Shown: piece by piece, positions 15,890 to 25,380 of the stretch
How the letters are laid out: each line of letters starts with the position of its first letter
Numbering within the stretch: position 1 is the stretch's first letter
NCBI GenBank assembly: GCA_045601245.1
Contig: JAZRZH010000017.1
Span: forward strand, 1-42,174
Origin: Cacconaster sp045601245
Lineage (GTDB): Bacteria > Bacteroidota > Bacteroidia > Bacteroidales > UBA932
Length of the DNA stretch: 42,174 bases
Direction: 5' to 3'
Notes under the pieces: generated by a model
The model's input: the letters and a program-made list of their open reading frames with translations, nothing else
The model's database searches: none
Told to the model about the DNA's origin: nothing
Position numbers and translations under genes: made by a program

Positions 15890-16909
15890 CTATCTCATCA
15901 GGAAATTGAACCTGCTTGCGTTCTTGAGTGCGGTGCAGGTTCCACGAGCCACAGCGCGGAGAGGATCCTCTGCCACGTGGAACGGAATATTGATCTTCTT
16001 TGCGAGTCTTTTGTCAAGGCCTCTGAGCAATGCGCCGCCGCCTGTCAGGAAGATTCCTTTCTTGACGATATCCCTGTAAAGCTCAGGAGGGGTCTGCTCG
16101 AGGACGTCGAGGACTGCCGATTCGATGCGTACAAGTGATTTGTCAAGACAGTGTGCGATCTCCTGGGATGAGACGGATGCCTCCACAGGGTGTACGGTCA
16201 TAAGGTTAGGACCGGTAACGATACATGGCTCGAGCGGCTCTTCGAGGTCGGAGATTGCAGCGCCGACATCGATCTTGATGCGCTCAGCGGTGATCTCACC
16301 GATTCGGATATTATATTGCTGGCGCATGTACTGCTGGATGTCGTTGGTGAATACGTCACCGCCGATCTTTACGCTGACATCAGCCACGATGCCGCCGAGG
16401 GAAATGACTGCCACTTCGGTGGTGCCGCCTCCGATATCGACGATCATACTGCCCGAAGGTGCGGTGACGTCAACCCCGATACCAAGAGCCGCTGCCATTG
16501 GCTCGAAGATCAGTGCCACGTCGCGTCCGCCGGAACGCTCCGCTGCATCGCGGACCGCACGGATTTCGACAGGGGTGGAACCTGAAGGGATACAGACCAC
16601 CATCTTGAGACTTGGGGAGAAGAAGCTCTTCTTGTAGTTGATCATCTTGATGAATCCGCGGATCATCATCTCCGCAGCGTCGAAATCTGCAATCACGCCG
16701 TCCTTGAGCGGCCTGATAGTACGTATGTTCGGACTGGTCCTCTCGTGCATCTCCTTTGCCTTGGAGCCCACGGCGATCAGCTTGTTGGTCAATTTGTCTA
16801 TAGCGACAATAGACGGCTCGTCAATGACTTTCTTGTCATTCATGAATATGACAGTGTTGGCCGTTCCGAGGTCTATTGCAAGATCCTGAGTGAGAAAAGA
16901 AAATGCCAT
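15890..16909 (-). CDS. mreB: Rod shape-determining protein MreB (bacterial actin)
   Basis: The 339-residue actin-fold ATPase begins MAFSFLTQDLAIDLGTANT with the phosphate-1 motif DLGTANT. It continues with the phosphate-2 motif DIGGGTTEVAV and the adenosine region FLTGGGALLRGLD. It polymerises under the inner membrane and orients the elongasome. It is the first gene of the mreBCD-mrdA-rodA operon, with a TATTTTTG box about 35 bp upstream. Confidence 0.96.
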   Translation of the reverse strand: MAFSFLTQDLAIDLGTANTVIFMNDKKVIDEPSIVAIDKLTNKLIAVGSKAKEMHERTSPNIRTIRPLKDGVIADFDAAEMMIRGFIKMINYKKSFFSPSLKMVVCIPSGSTPVEIRAVRDAAERSGGRDVALIFEPMAAALGIGVDVTAPSGSMIVDIGGGTTEVAVISLGGIVADVSVKIGGDVFTNDIQQYMRQQYNIRIGEITAERIKIDVGAAISDLEEPLEPCIVTGPNLMTVHPVEASVSSQEIAHCLDKSLVRIESAVLDVLEQTPPELYRDIVKKGIFLTGGGALLRGLDKRLAKKINIPFHVAEDPLRAVARGTCTALKNASRFNFLMR

Positions 16910-16944
16910 ATCAACAATGGTTTTTGTCTAGTTAGTATGAATAG

Positions 16945-16952
16945 CAAAAATA
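16945..16952 (-). promoter_or_regulatory. -7 box (TATTTTTG) for the mre operon
   Basis: The minus strand reads TATTTTTG, matching TAnnTTTG, about 35 bp before the mreB ATG, which gives a leader of roughly 30 nt. It stands back to back with the ispD box on the other strand. Confidence 0.55.
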
Positions 16953-16966
16953 CTAATAAAAAATTC

Positions 16967-16974
16967 TATTTTTG
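16967..16974 (+). promoter_or_regulatory. -7 box (TATTTTTG) for ispD
   Basis: TATTTTTG on the plus strand lies 30 bp before the ispD ATG, only 14 bp from the divergent mreB box. The two promoters must overlap and may influence each other. No clear -33 TTG was found. Confidence 0.55.
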
Positions 16975-17004
16975 CATCGCGAATGTATTTTTTCACAAAT
17001 ATTT

Positions 17005-17694
17005 ATGGACAGGAAGAAATATGTCATAATCACGGCCGGCGGGTCAGGCACAAGGATGCATAGCAATGTGCCAAAACAATTCCTCGAATTGGATGGCAAA
17101 CCTGTTCTGCGTCACACTGTTGAACACTTTTTGGAGTATGACCCCGGAATAGGGGTGATAATCACACTCCCCGCTTCCGGAAAGGCATTCTGGAAAGAGT
17201 ATTGCTTACAGACCGGGTTCATTGAGAGATACACTATGGCGACAGGGGGGATAACCCGTTTCCATTCAGTAAGAAATGCTCTTGCTTATGTGCCGGACGG
17301 AGCTCTTGTGGCCATTCACGACGGGGTCAGGCCGTTCGTCACGACAGAGTTCCTGTCCCGGATGTTCGATGCCGCCGCCTGTTGCGAGGGGGTGATACCG
17401 GTTCTGCCGGTAGTGGATTCTCTTCGTGAAATGGGGCGTGACGGTTCTTCGATGGCTGTCGACAGGTCACTCTACGCAGCTGTGCAGACTCCGCAGATTT
17501 TCCGTTCGGAAATGCTTCGCCAGGCATACGCACAACCATATTCGACCTCATTCACGGATGATGCATCCGTATTTGAGGCGGCTGGTTTCAGGGTTTCCGT
17601 GTGCGATGGTCTGAGGGGCAATTTCAAGATAACCACCCCCGAGGATCTTGCTATAGCCGACGCAATGATTCGATATCGACAGGTTCGTAAGTAA
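17005..17694 (+). CDS. ispD: 2-C-methyl-D-erythritol 4-phosphate cytidylyltransferase
   Basis: The 229-residue product is the third enzyme of the MEP pathway to isoprenoids and joins MEP to CTP. The N-terminal nucleotide-binding loop is AGGSGTRM with the following Lys in NVPKQF. HDGVRPFV and the late NFKITTPEDL motif are also characteristic. The ATG at 17005 is chosen because MDRKKYVIITAGG places the loop at the usual distance from the start; an upstream TTG would add 11 unrelated residues. The last 44 bp overlap the 3' end of the convergent Lrp-type gene. Confidence 0.92.
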   Translation: MDRKKYVIITAGGSGTRMHSNVPKQFLELDGKPVLRHTVEHFLEYDPGIGVIITLPASGKAFWKEYCLQTGFIERYTMATGGITRFHSVRNALAYVPDGALVAIHDGVRPFVTTEFLSRMFDAAACCEGVIPVLPVVDSLREMGRDGSSMAVDRSLYAAVQTPQIFRSEMLRQAYAQPYSTSFTDDASVFEAAGFRVSVCDGLRGNFKITTPEDLAIADAMIRYRQVRK

Positions 17695-18154
17695 CGCCGG
17701 CGATTCTGATCTGCCGGTTGAAGGACTGGTCCAGGGACAGCCACGTCTCCGTCTTGGTGACTTCCGGAATGCCCTGGATTGTGTCAATCAGCAGCTTCAT
17801 CAGGTTTTCGTCGCGTCTGCAATAGATCTTCAGCAACAGAGTATATTCGCCGGTGATCATATGGCATTCGACAATTTCCGGCATTTTCTTGAGGACATCG
17901 ATAACTTCATAGTAATGCGATGCCTTCAGCTGTACTGCAATGAATGCGCAGATGTTGAGTCCCAAAGCTTTGGGGTCGATAAGCAGTCTGGAACCAAGTA
18001 CAACGCCGTTGCTTTCGAGTTTCTTGACTCTTTGATGGATGGCAGCTCCGGATACTCCGCATATGCGTGCTATCTCCAGATACGGCATCCGGGCATTTTC
18101 AACGAGAAGTCTCAGGATTTTCCGATCGGTTTCGTCCAGTTGATTATTCGTCAT
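17651..18154 (-). CDS. Lrp/AsnC-family transcriptional regulator
   Basis: The 167-residue product has an N-terminal winged helix-turn-helix (LDETDRKILRLLVENARMPY, then ISGVSGAAIHQRVKKL-like residues). A C-terminal ligand-binding domain follows with the typical ECHMITGEYTLLLKI strand. Such proteins sense amino acids or other small molecules and form octamers. Relatives I know in Bacteroidales end near the motif RQIRI; here about 15 residues follow (to ESLRRL), encoded in the stretch that overlaps ispD. It starts 40 bp downstream of topA on the same strand and may be read from its transcript. Ligand and targets unknown. Confidence 0.9.
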   Translation of the reverse strand: MTNNQLDETDRKILRLLVENARMPYLEIARICGVSGAAIHQRVKKLESNGVVLGSRLLIDPKALGLNICAFIAVQLKASHYYEVIDVLKKMPEIVECHMITGEYTLLLKIYCRRDENLMKLLIDTIQGIPEVTKTETWLSLDQSFNRQIRIAGVTYEPVDIESLRRL

Positions 18155-18194
18155 GGAAATGATGATTTGACGAGGTTAAACAGATGTATTTTTG

Positions 18195-20540
18195 TTATTT
18201 GCTGTATTTCCGTTTGCTGCGTACCGATGTTTTGCGTGTCGGCTTCGATGCTGCCTTCTCGATAATCTGCATAGCCGTTCCTGCGTCCAATGACGTAGGA
18301 TCGACTCCTTTAGGGATCCTGTAATTTGCCCCTGCGTGCTTGATGTACGGGCCGTAGATTCCGTTGAGAATCTGGATGTCCTGCTCAGGGAATTCGGCTA
18401 TAGGACCGCGTTTGGCAGCCTTCTCCGAATCTTCCTTAATGAGCGCGACGGCCTGCTCCTCAGTGATGTCGTAAGGACTCATATCCTTTGGTATCGAGAC
18501 ATACTTGTCCTTGCCGGATGCTTCGTCGTGATATTTGACATAAGGGCCCCTGCTGCCTATTGCGGCGATGATGTCGGCGTTGTTGTATGAACCGGCGACA
18601 CGCGGCAGGATGAGCAGCCTGAGTGCCTCCTCCAGTGTGATGGTTTCGATCAGCTGACCCCTTTCGAGAGATGCGAATTTTTTCTCCTTGTCGTCATCGG
18701 CGCCAAGCTGGACAATGGCGCCATAGCGTGCGATGCGTGCAAATACCGGCTTGCCGGTGGCAGGGTCGGTTCCGAGAGGCCTTTCGTTCTTCTGGGCACG
18801 TTCCACGAGGCTGTTTTCAACCATCCCGTGGAAGCCTGAATAGAAGTCGGCAATCATTTCGGTCCAGTCCTTGCTACCGTCCGCAATAAGGTCGAAATCC
18901 TCTTCGGCCCTTGCAGTAAATCCGTAATCCACGATATCCGGGAAGGATTTCGTGAGGTAGTCGGTAACGGCGATGCCAATGTTTTCAGGGAAAAGCTTCT
19001 TCTTTTCCGAGCCTGTCATCTCTTTTTTGACGCTGCCGGTGACTTTGCCGTCTTTCAGGGTCAATATGTGGATGCTCCTTTCGGTCGCAGGCTTGTCGCC
19101 CTTGATGATGTAGCCGCGGTCAATAATTGTCTTGATGGTCGGAGCATAGGTGGAAGGTCGTCCGATGCCGAGTTCCTCCAACTTCTTGACGAGGCTTGCT
19201 TCGCTGTAACGGGCCGGACTCTGCGTGAATGATTCCACGGCACGGGTCTCGGCGTTGTTGAGCATCATTCCGATCGAAAGCTGCGGTAGAAGGGATACTG
19301 TCTCCTCACCCTCGTCGTCATCGGTGCTCTCCCTGTATACCTTGAGGAAGCCGTCGAACAGCACTTTTTCGCTCTGGGCGATGAATTTCTCTTCGAAATT
19401 GTCACCTGAGATTGTGATGGTCGTCTTCTCGATGCGCGCATCGGACATCTGGGAGGCGATGGTACGCTTCCATATCAGATCATAGAGACGTTTTTCGTAT
19501 ACCGTGCCTTCGATTTCCGTGTTGCTTATGTAAGAGGGGCGGATGGCTTCGTGAGCTTCCTGTGCGCCCTTTGCCTTTGTCTTATAATTGCGGACCTTGG
19601 AATATTCCTGACCGTAAAGCCCTATGACTGTATCCTTTGCAGTATTGATGGCCAGGGAGGAGAGGTTTGTGGAGTCGGTACGCATATAGGTGATGAGACC
19701 GGCTTCGTACAGTCTCTGGGCCGTGGACATGGTCTGGTTGACGGAAAAGCCCAGTTTCCTTGCTGCATCCTGCTGGAGCTGCGATGTCGTGAAAGGGGCC
19801 GCAGGGGTGCGAACACCTTCTTTCTTTTCTACGTTGGATACAATGAATGAGGCTTTTGTGCATTTTTCCAGAAAATCGCGGGCTTCCTGCTCGGAGTTGA
19901 ACTTCCTGTCAAGCACAGCTTTTACTGCTGAGCCGTTGCTGCCATCGGTGAACGTGCCTTCGACCTTATAATAGCATTGGGATTCGAATGCTCCGATTTC
20001 CCTCTCGCGGTCCACTATGAGTCTGACTGCCACCGACTGGACGCGTCCTGCGGACAGGCCGCTTCTGATCTTCTTCCACAGCACCGGGGAGAGCTCATAA
20101 CCCACCAGGCGGTCCAGTATGCGGCGTGCCTGCTGTGCCTTGACCAGATTCATGTCAATGTTGCGCGGATTATCAACCGCATTTACGATGGCATTCTTCG
20201 TAATCTCGTGAAATACTATTCGTTTTGTGTTCTCCGGCTTGAGACCCAAAGTCTCGGAAAGATGCCAGGCGATAGCCTCTCCCTCACGGTCCTCATCGGA
20301 TGCGAGCCATACTGTTCCGGCCTTTTGGGCGGCCGCCTTGAGATCGTCAATTATTTTTTTCTTATCACCGGGAATGACGTACTGTGGTTCGAACGCCCCT
20401 TTAATATCGATTCCGAGCTTGCCTTCAGGAAGGTCCCTGACGTGGCCCTTGCTCGCCTTAACCATAAAATCCTCACCCAGGAATTTTTCTATTGTCTTAG
20501 CCTTTGAAGGAGACTCGACAATAACAAGATTCGCTCCCAT
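18195..20540 (-). CDS. topA: DNA topoisomerase I
   Basis: The 781-residue type IA topoisomerase relaxes negative supercoils. The Toprim domain begins NLVIVESPSKAKTIEKFLG and has the acidic triplet in SDEDREGEAIAWHL. The active-site tyrosine lies in ITYMRTDSTNLS. The C-terminal third carries repeated topoisomerase C-terminal units (for example YGAIVQLG, RGPYVKY, YGPYIKHAG) and lacks Cys4 zinc fingers. The ATG at 20540 is preferred over a frame opening 24 codons upstream, because it is preceded by AGGAGG and matches the family start. Confidence 0.95.
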   Translation of the reverse strand: MGANLVIVESPSKAKTIEKFLGEDFMVKASKGHVRDLPEGKLGIDIKGAFEPQYVIPGDKKKIIDDLKAAAQKAGTVWLASDEDREGEAIAWHLSETLGLKPENTKRIVFHEITKNAIVNAVDNPRNIDMNLVKAQQARRILDRLVGYELSPVLWKKIRSGLSAGRVQSVAVRLIVDREREIGAFESQCYYKVEGTFTDGSNGSAVKAVLDRKFNSEQEARDFLEKCTKASFIVSNVEKKEGVRTPAAPFTTSQLQQDAARKLGFSVNQTMSTAQRLYEAGLITYMRTDSTNLSSLAINTAKDTVIGLYGQEYSKVRNYKTKAKGAQEAHEAIRPSYISNTEIEGTVYEKRLYDLIWKRTIASQMSDARIEKTTITISGDNFEEKFIAQSEKVLFDGFLKVYRESTDDDEGEETVSLLPQLSIGMMLNNAETRAVESFTQSPARYSEASLVKKLEELGIGRPSTYAPTIKTIIDRGYIIKGDKPATERSIHILTLKDGKVTGSVKKEMTGSEKKKLFPENIGIAVTDYLTKSFPDIVDYGFTARAEEDFDLIADGSKDWTEMIADFYSGFHGMVENSLVERAQKNERPLGTDPATGKPVFARIARYGAIVQLGADDDKEKKFASLERGQLIETITLEEALRLLILPRVAGSYNNADIIAAIGSRGPYVKYHDEASGKDKYVSIPKDMSPYDITEEQAVALIKEDSEKAAKRGPIAEFPEQDIQILNGIYGPYIKHAGANYRIPKGVDPTSLDAGTAMQIIEKAASKPTRKTSVRSKRKYSK

Positions 20541-20580
20541 ATCCAATCCTCCTTTGTTTTTATTAATGTGTTCGGGACTG

Positions 20581-20613
20581 CAAAGTAACGGATAAAGAAA
20601 GCAATAATCCAAA
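20581..20613 (-). promoter_or_regulatory. Promoter for topA (TTTG, 21 nt, TTACTTTG)
   Basis: On the minus strand TTTG (20613-20610) is followed after 21 nt by TTACTTTG (20588-20581), the same -7 variant used by the lipoprotein promoter at 6573. The leader to the topA ATG would be about 35 nt and contains the AGGAGG. Confidence 0.5.
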
Positions 20614-20623
20614 TTTTTATTTC

Positions 20624-20631
20624 TATTTTTG
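20624..20631 (+). promoter_or_regulatory. -7 box (TATTTTTG) for the class A PBP gene
   Basis: A plus-strand TATTTTTG lies 46 bp before the ATG at 20677, divergent from the topA promoter. No clear -33 element was found. Confidence 0.5.
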
Positions 20632-20676
20632 CCAGTTCAAAACGTATTTAACGTAGTTAAACATTTTTGCTGAAAT

Positions 20677-23022
20677 ATGAATCCCGAAAGGAAGAAAACA
20701 CTTAATAAATGGTTTTGGGGTATCATTCTGGTTCCCATCGCACTTGTGCTGCTGATGATTGTCTTCGTGGCCCTGTTCGCGAAAATCCCTTCATTCGAAG
20801 AACTGGAGGATCCTGAAAGCAATCTTGCCACACTGCTGATTTCGGAGGACGGAAAGGTGTTCAGTACGTATCATCTCGAGAACCGCTCGTATGTCAAGTT
20901 CGAGGATCTGCCGCAGTCCATCGTGGATGCAGCGGTGGCAACGGAGGATGCCCGCTTCTACAAACATTCCGGAATAGACTTCCGAGGTCTGGCCAGAGTG
21001 GGTGTAAAGACGATACTGATGGGCAACTCCAGTCAGGGAGGAGGCAGCACCATTACACAGCAGCTGGCGAAGTCGCTCTATCCGAGACAGGATATGAGCA
21101 GCAAGATCCCGGGTGTAAAATACATCAAAATGATCAATACCAAGTTCAAGGAGTGGATCACCGCGGTCAAGCTGGAGCGCAACTACACCAAGGAGGAGAT
21201 CGTGACGATGTATCTTAACACAATATTCTTCGGAAGCAATGCATACGGTATCCGCGCCGCATCCAATACTTTCTTCGGCAAGGACCCGAAGGACCTCACT
21301 GTTGAGGAGGGGGCCTGCCTTGTCGGTATGGTGAACAAGCCTACAAGATACAATCCCGCCGTCAATCCGGAAAAATCCCTCGAGCGCCGCAACCACGTTC
21401 TGAAGCAGATGCGCAAATACGGCTATCTCACCCGCAATGAGTGTGATTCGATATTGGAGATACCTATTACGCTTAATTATCAGCAGCAAGACCACAATTC
21501 GGGAATCGGCGCATATTACAGGGATATGCTCCGCAGGACGATGAATGCCAAACAGCCGAAGCGTTCCTCTTACAGGCAGGTTGAGGATTACCGCGTGGAT
21601 TCACTTTTATGGAAGGACGATCCGCTTTACGGATGGCTCAACAAGAATTTCAAGCCGGACGGCACTCAGTACAATCTTGACAAGGACGGTCTCCGCATCT
21701 ATACCACCATTGATTCCAGGATGCAGAAATATGCCGAGCAGGCTGTTGCCGAACATCTTGGCGGCGAGCTCCAGAAGGCTTTCTTCAACGATCTCAAGAG
21801 CAAGCGCAACGCTCCGTTCTCCAACAGCATAACTGACGAGCAGGTGGAATCCCTGATGAAGCAGGCTATCCGATGGAGTGACCGGTATGCCGGGATGAAG
21901 GCGGAAGGCATTTCCGAGAGCGAGATAATGGATTCCTTCCACAAGCAGGTGAGGATGCGTGTCTTCTCCTGGAACAAGAATCACTATATCGATACGGTTA
22001 TGACTCCGTACGATTCGATCAAGTATTACAAATCTTTCCTTCGCAGCGCGCTCATAGCATTGGAGCCGCACACCGGCAAGGTCAAGGCGTATGTCGGAGG
22101 TCCTGATTACAGATATTTCAAATATGACAACTGCCGTCAGGGAAAACGTCAGGTGGGATCCACCATCAAGCCGTTCCTCTATACTCTGGCTATGCAGGAG
22201 GGTTACACTCCTTGCGATCAGGTGGTCAATGTGCCTTATTCGTTTGAGCAGGGCGGCACCGTGTGGACCCCAAGGAGCACGGATCCTGCGCAGTACATCG
22301 GTCGCACCGTCACCCTGAAATGGGGCCTGACCCACAGTTCCAATAATATATCCGCCTATCTGATGAAGCAGTTCGGTCCGATAGCGATGGTGGAGATGTG
22401 CCGTAAACTCGGCATAGGAAGTTATCTGGATCCGGTCTATTCGCTCTGCGTCGGTTCCTGTGACCTTTCAGTATATGAGATGGTTGCCGCATACAATACT
22501 TATCCGAGCCGCGGAGTGTATACTTCTCCTATGCTTGTCAACCGCATTGAGGACAAATCCGGCAATGTGCTTGCCAATTTTTCACCGCGCAAGCGTGAAG
22601 CCATCGGCGAACCTACGGCATACCTGATGGTGAATCTTATGCAGGGAGTTGTCAATGAAGGAACAGCAGGGCGTCTCAAGTGGAGGTATGGTCTGACCAA
22701 TATTGCCGGGAAGACCGGTACCACCAACGATAATTCCGACGGATGGTTCATCGGCTACGGCCCGAAGCTGACTGCCGGGGTCTGGGTGGGAGCAGAAAGC
22801 CGCCAGGTACATTTCGAAAGCACCGCACTCGGTCAGGGAGCCAATTCCGCTCTTCCAATCTTCGGCCTTTTTATGAAAAAGGTCTACGAAGACAAGTCCA
22901 TCAATATCAATGCGGATGACCAGTTTGTCCCGCCGGTGGGATGGAGCTCGGCACAGATGTGTTCCGGCGCATCCTCCGACGATGTGGGTGGCGCGGGCTC
23001 CGATGACAATTATTTTGATTAA
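20677..23022 (+). CDS. Penicillin-binding protein 1A (bifunctional, class A)
   Basis: The 781-residue protein has one membrane anchor at about residues 13-34. The glycosyltransferase (GT51) domain carries the catalytic glutamate in ATEDARFYKHSGID (Glu90) and the motif QGGGSTITQQLAKSLYP. The transpeptidase domain has the active-site serine in GSTIKPF, SSNNIS as the SxN motif and AGKTGTTND. It both polymerises and cross-links peptidoglycan. The stop codon TAA is the first triplet of the MITE-like element that follows, so the element abuts the coding end exactly. The C-terminus (SDDVGGAGSDDNYFD) is acidic and probably disordered. Confidence 0.93.
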   Translation: MNPERKKTLNKWFWGIILVPIALVLLMIVFVALFAKIPSFEELEDPESNLATLLISEDGKVFSTYHLENRSYVKFEDLPQSIVDAAVATEDARFYKHSGIDFRGLARVGVKTILMGNSSQGGGSTITQQLAKSLYPRQDMSSKIPGVKYIKMINTKFKEWITAVKLERNYTKEEIVTMYLNTIFFGSNAYGIRAASNTFFGKDPKDLTVEEGACLVGMVNKPTRYNPAVNPEKSLERRNHVLKQMRKYGYLTRNECDSILEIPITLNYQQQDHNSGIGAYYRDMLRRTMNAKQPKRSSYRQVEDYRVDSLLWKDDPLYGWLNKNFKPDGTQYNLDKDGLRIYTTIDSRMQKYAEQAVAEHLGGELQKAFFNDLKSKRNAPFSNSITDEQVESLMKQAIRWSDRYAGMKAEGISESEIMDSFHKQVRMRVFSWNKNHYIDTVMTPYDSIKYYKSFLRSALIALEPHTGKVKAYVGGPDYRYFKYDNCRQGKRQVGSTIKPFLYTLAMQEGYTPCDQVVNVPYSFEQGGTVWTPRSTDPAQYIGRTVTLKWGLTHSSNNISAYLMKQFGPIAMVEMCRKLGIGSYLDPVYSLCVGSCDLSVYEMVAAYNTYPSRGVYTSPMLVNRIEDKSGNVLANFSPRKREAIGEPTAYLMVNLMQGVVNEGTAGRLKWRYGLTNIAGKTGTTNDNSDGWFIGYGPKLTAGVWVGAESRQVHFESTALGQGANSALPIFGLFMKKVYEDKSININADDQFVPPVGWSSAQMCSGASSDDVGGAGSDDNYFD

Positions 23023-23186
23023 GAATCTGTTTTGAAATGATTCAATTTTTCTATTACATATCTTTTTCGCTGTTTTCGCAGTATTCCTCAGTTACAATGG
23101 GACCCCATTGCTCCTTCGTAATCCTGTGAAAACATCTGAAAAATCTACAATAATATCTAAAATCAATCATCTCAAAACAGATTCTA
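23020..23186 (-). repeat. MITE-like repeat, copy B (167 bp)
   Basis: This is the inverted counterpart of 433-600. It begins TAAGAATCTGTTTTGAAATG and ends CATCTCAAAACAGATTCTA. It fills the entire space between the PBP stop codon and the prmC ATG at 23188; its first three bases are the PBP stop. Flanking bases are compatible with a short TA-type target duplication but do not prove one. No shared reading frame with copy A exists. Confidence 0.8.
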
Positions 23187-23187
23187 A

Positions 23188-24039
23188 ATGACATACAGGG
23201 AATTCATCATTCTGGCCACTGAGCGCCTCTCTTCACTCTACCCGCAGGAGGAGGCCAGGGCCGCATCATCGCGCCTGCTATGCCACAGGCTTGACATACA
23301 GCAATATAAGTGCCTTTCAGAGCCGCAGACAGCCATTCCTGCAGCAAAGATGGATGAGCTTTCGGAGGATCTCGGACAGCTGGCGGAGGGCAGGCCTCTC
23401 CAATATGTCCTCGGATTCACGGAATTCTGTGGACACAGGTTCCGCGTACGCGAGGGTGTGCTCATACCGCGTCCTGAAACCGAGGAGCTTACGGGCCGCA
23501 TTATTGATGAGTGCAGTTCCATCGAACTCGATGAGGATCAGGAGTTCAACATCCTTGATATGTGTACGGGTTCAGGCTGCATCGCATACTCGCTGGCAGC
23601 CGAATTTCCGGCAGCGCAGGTATATGGTTGCGACATCTCCGATGATGCACTGAAAATCGCCTGCAAGCAGCGTGTGAAGCTTCCTGCGGGCCGCCCGGTC
23701 TTCTTCCAGGCGGACATCCTGCAGGCACCTCCCGCAGGCCTTCCGCAGTTCGATGTGATTATTTCCAACCCTCCGTATGTCCGCGAATCCGAGAAGGCTC
23801 AGATGCGCCCGAACGTGCTCGATTATGAGCCGGCGCAGGCTCTCTTCGTACCGGATGACGATCCGCTCAAGTTCTACCGGGCCATCGCTTTCTGGGCGTC
23901 GGTGCTGCTCAAGCCGCACGGCCGCATCTATCTCGAGATCAATGAGGCGCTGGGAAAAGAAACAGCGTCGCTTTTCGGCAACGCTGCTGTTATAAAGGAT
24001 TTCAACGGACGGGACAGGTTCGTGGTCCTGACCCGCTAG
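23188..24039 (+). CDS. prmC: Release factor glutamine methyltransferase PrmC
   Basis: The 283-residue product has a helical N-terminal domain and a SAM-dependent methyltransferase fold. Motif I is LDMCTGSGCIAYSLA, and the signature NPPYV near residue 194 binds the glutamine amide. It methylates the GGQ motif of release factors RF1 and RF2. The leader is the terminal repeat of the MITE-like element with no Shine-Dalgarno sequence, so translation or transcription here may depend on the element. The last four bases overlap the convergent symporter gene. Confidence 0.92.
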   Translation: MTYREFIILATERLSSLYPQEEARAASSRLLCHRLDIQQYKCLSEPQTAIPAAKMDELSEDLGQLAEGRPLQYVLGFTEFCGHRFRVREGVLIPRPETEELTGRIIDECSSIELDEDQEFNILDMCTGSGCIAYSLAAEFPAAQVYGCDISDDALKIACKQRVKLPAGRPVFFQADILQAPPAGLPQFDVIISNPPYVRESEKAQMRPNVLDYEPAQALFVPDDDPLKFYRAIAFWASVLLKPHGRIYLEINEALGKETASLFGNAAVIKDFNGRDRFVVLTR

Positions 24040-25316
24040 CCGTTGATTTTCAATTCTTCCCCTTCGCTCTTTGCGATTATCACCGCTCCGCAGGAATCTC
24101 CGTAGCAGTTGATCATCGTGCGCGGCATGTCGCAGAGCTGCTCGACTGCAAGGACGAGTCCTATGCCTTCGAGCGGAAGACCCACCGCCGTGAGGACGAT
24201 GGTCAGCATCACCATTCCGGCCATAGGAATGCCGGCGGTGCCGATTGCGGCAAGCAGGGCGGTGAAGACAATCATTATCTGCTGCATCAGGCTCAGGTCA
24301 ATGCCGTATGCCTGTGCAATGAAAATCGCCGTCACACATTCGTAGAGCGCGGTTCCGTTCATATTGATGGTGCTTCCCAGCGGGAGTACGAAACTTGCTA
24401 TCCTGTTGGAGATGCCGCACTTTTCCTGGGAGTCGCGGATGTTTATCGGCAGCGCCGCACCCGAGGAGCAGGTGGAGAATGCGGTCAGGAGCATCGTGGA
24501 CATCTTTGAGATGTGCTTCCACGGGTTCTCGTGGCCGAGGAAGCGGACCAGTGCAGGCAGGACGAGTCCGCCCTGGATAATGAGTCCGGCCCATACCACA
24601 AGCACGAAGATCCCCAGGCTTCCGGCCATTCCGAGCAGTGCCTGAGGGTCTCCGGCCTGCTTCCCGACCACGTTCGTGACAATCGCGAAGACTCCGTAAG
24701 GCGCGAGTTTGATGATGAAGAATGTGATCTTCATTATGACCTCGTAGACGGATGTCAGCAGGTCGATCTGGAAGTTGCGGTATTTCTCGTCTATCTTGTT
24801 GATGAAGAAGCCGAATATGATTGCAAAGAAAATGATCGGCAGCAGGTCGCCCTTAGCCATCGATTCGAAGATGTTGGACGGCACTATTCCGACTATCTGG
24901 TCGGCGAATGACACGTTGCCGGAGGCTGCGGCGATGTCTGTCACGCTCTCGCTAAGGTTGAGGGAGGCGCCGACGCCCGGCTTGACGATGTTGACCAGTA
25001 GAAGGCCGATGGTCGCGGCGATGAGGGTGGTGATGACATAATATGCGATCGTCTTGCCGGCGATGCGGCCAAGGGCGGCCGAATTGCCCATTCCCGCGAC
25101 GCCGAGGGCAATCGATGAGAATACCAGGGGTATGACAATCATTCTGAGTCCGCGGAGGAAAATGTCACCGGCCCATTTGATGTACGGGGACCAGGTTTCA
25201 TATGGAAGAAGGCGGCAAAGTAGTATGCCGGCGAGTATGCCTGCGCCGATTCCGATGAGAATCCTCCAATGGAGGGCAAGTTTCTTTTTGTGCGTTACTG
25301 TCTGCGTGTCTGCCAT
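24036..25316 (-). CDS. Dicarboxylate/amino acid:cation symporter (DAACS family)
   Basis: The 426-residue inner-membrane protein has about eight membrane helices and the family signatures: SSGAALPINI in the first re-entrant loop region, NMNGTALYE, and the late AIGTAGIPMAG and VEQLCDMPRTMINCYGDS segments. Members carry glutamate, aspartate or C4-dicarboxylates with Na+ or H+. The serine-rich SSSAT motif typical of glutamate carriers reads CSSGAALP, so the exact substrate is open. The ATG at 25316 is used; an upstream TTG would add eight residues with no family match. Confidence 0.9.
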   Translation of the reverse strand: MADTQTVTHKKKLALHWRILIGIGAGILAGILLCRLLPYETWSPYIKWAGDIFLRGLRMIVIPLVFSSIALGVAGMGNSAALGRIAGKTIAYYVITTLIAATIGLLLVNIVKPGVGASLNLSESVTDIAAASGNVSFADQIVGIVPSNIFESMAKGDLLPIIFFAIIFGFFINKIDEKYRNFQIDLLTSVYEVIMKITFFIIKLAPYGVFAIVTNVVGKQAGDPQALLGMAGSLGIFVLVVWAGLIIQGGLVLPALVRFLGHENPWKHISKMSTMLLTAFSTCSSGAALPINIRDSQEKCGISNRIASFVLPLGSTINMNGTALYECVTAIFIAQAYGIDLSLMQQIMIVFTALLAAIGTAGIPMAGMVMLTIVLTAVGLPLEGIGLVLAVEQLCDMPRTMINCYGDSCGAVIIAKSEGEELKING

Positions 25317-25380
25317 ATAGATATACTTATTATAAAGCAAAATTAGAAAAACTTTGGTATCTACCGAAATTTGGATTAAA

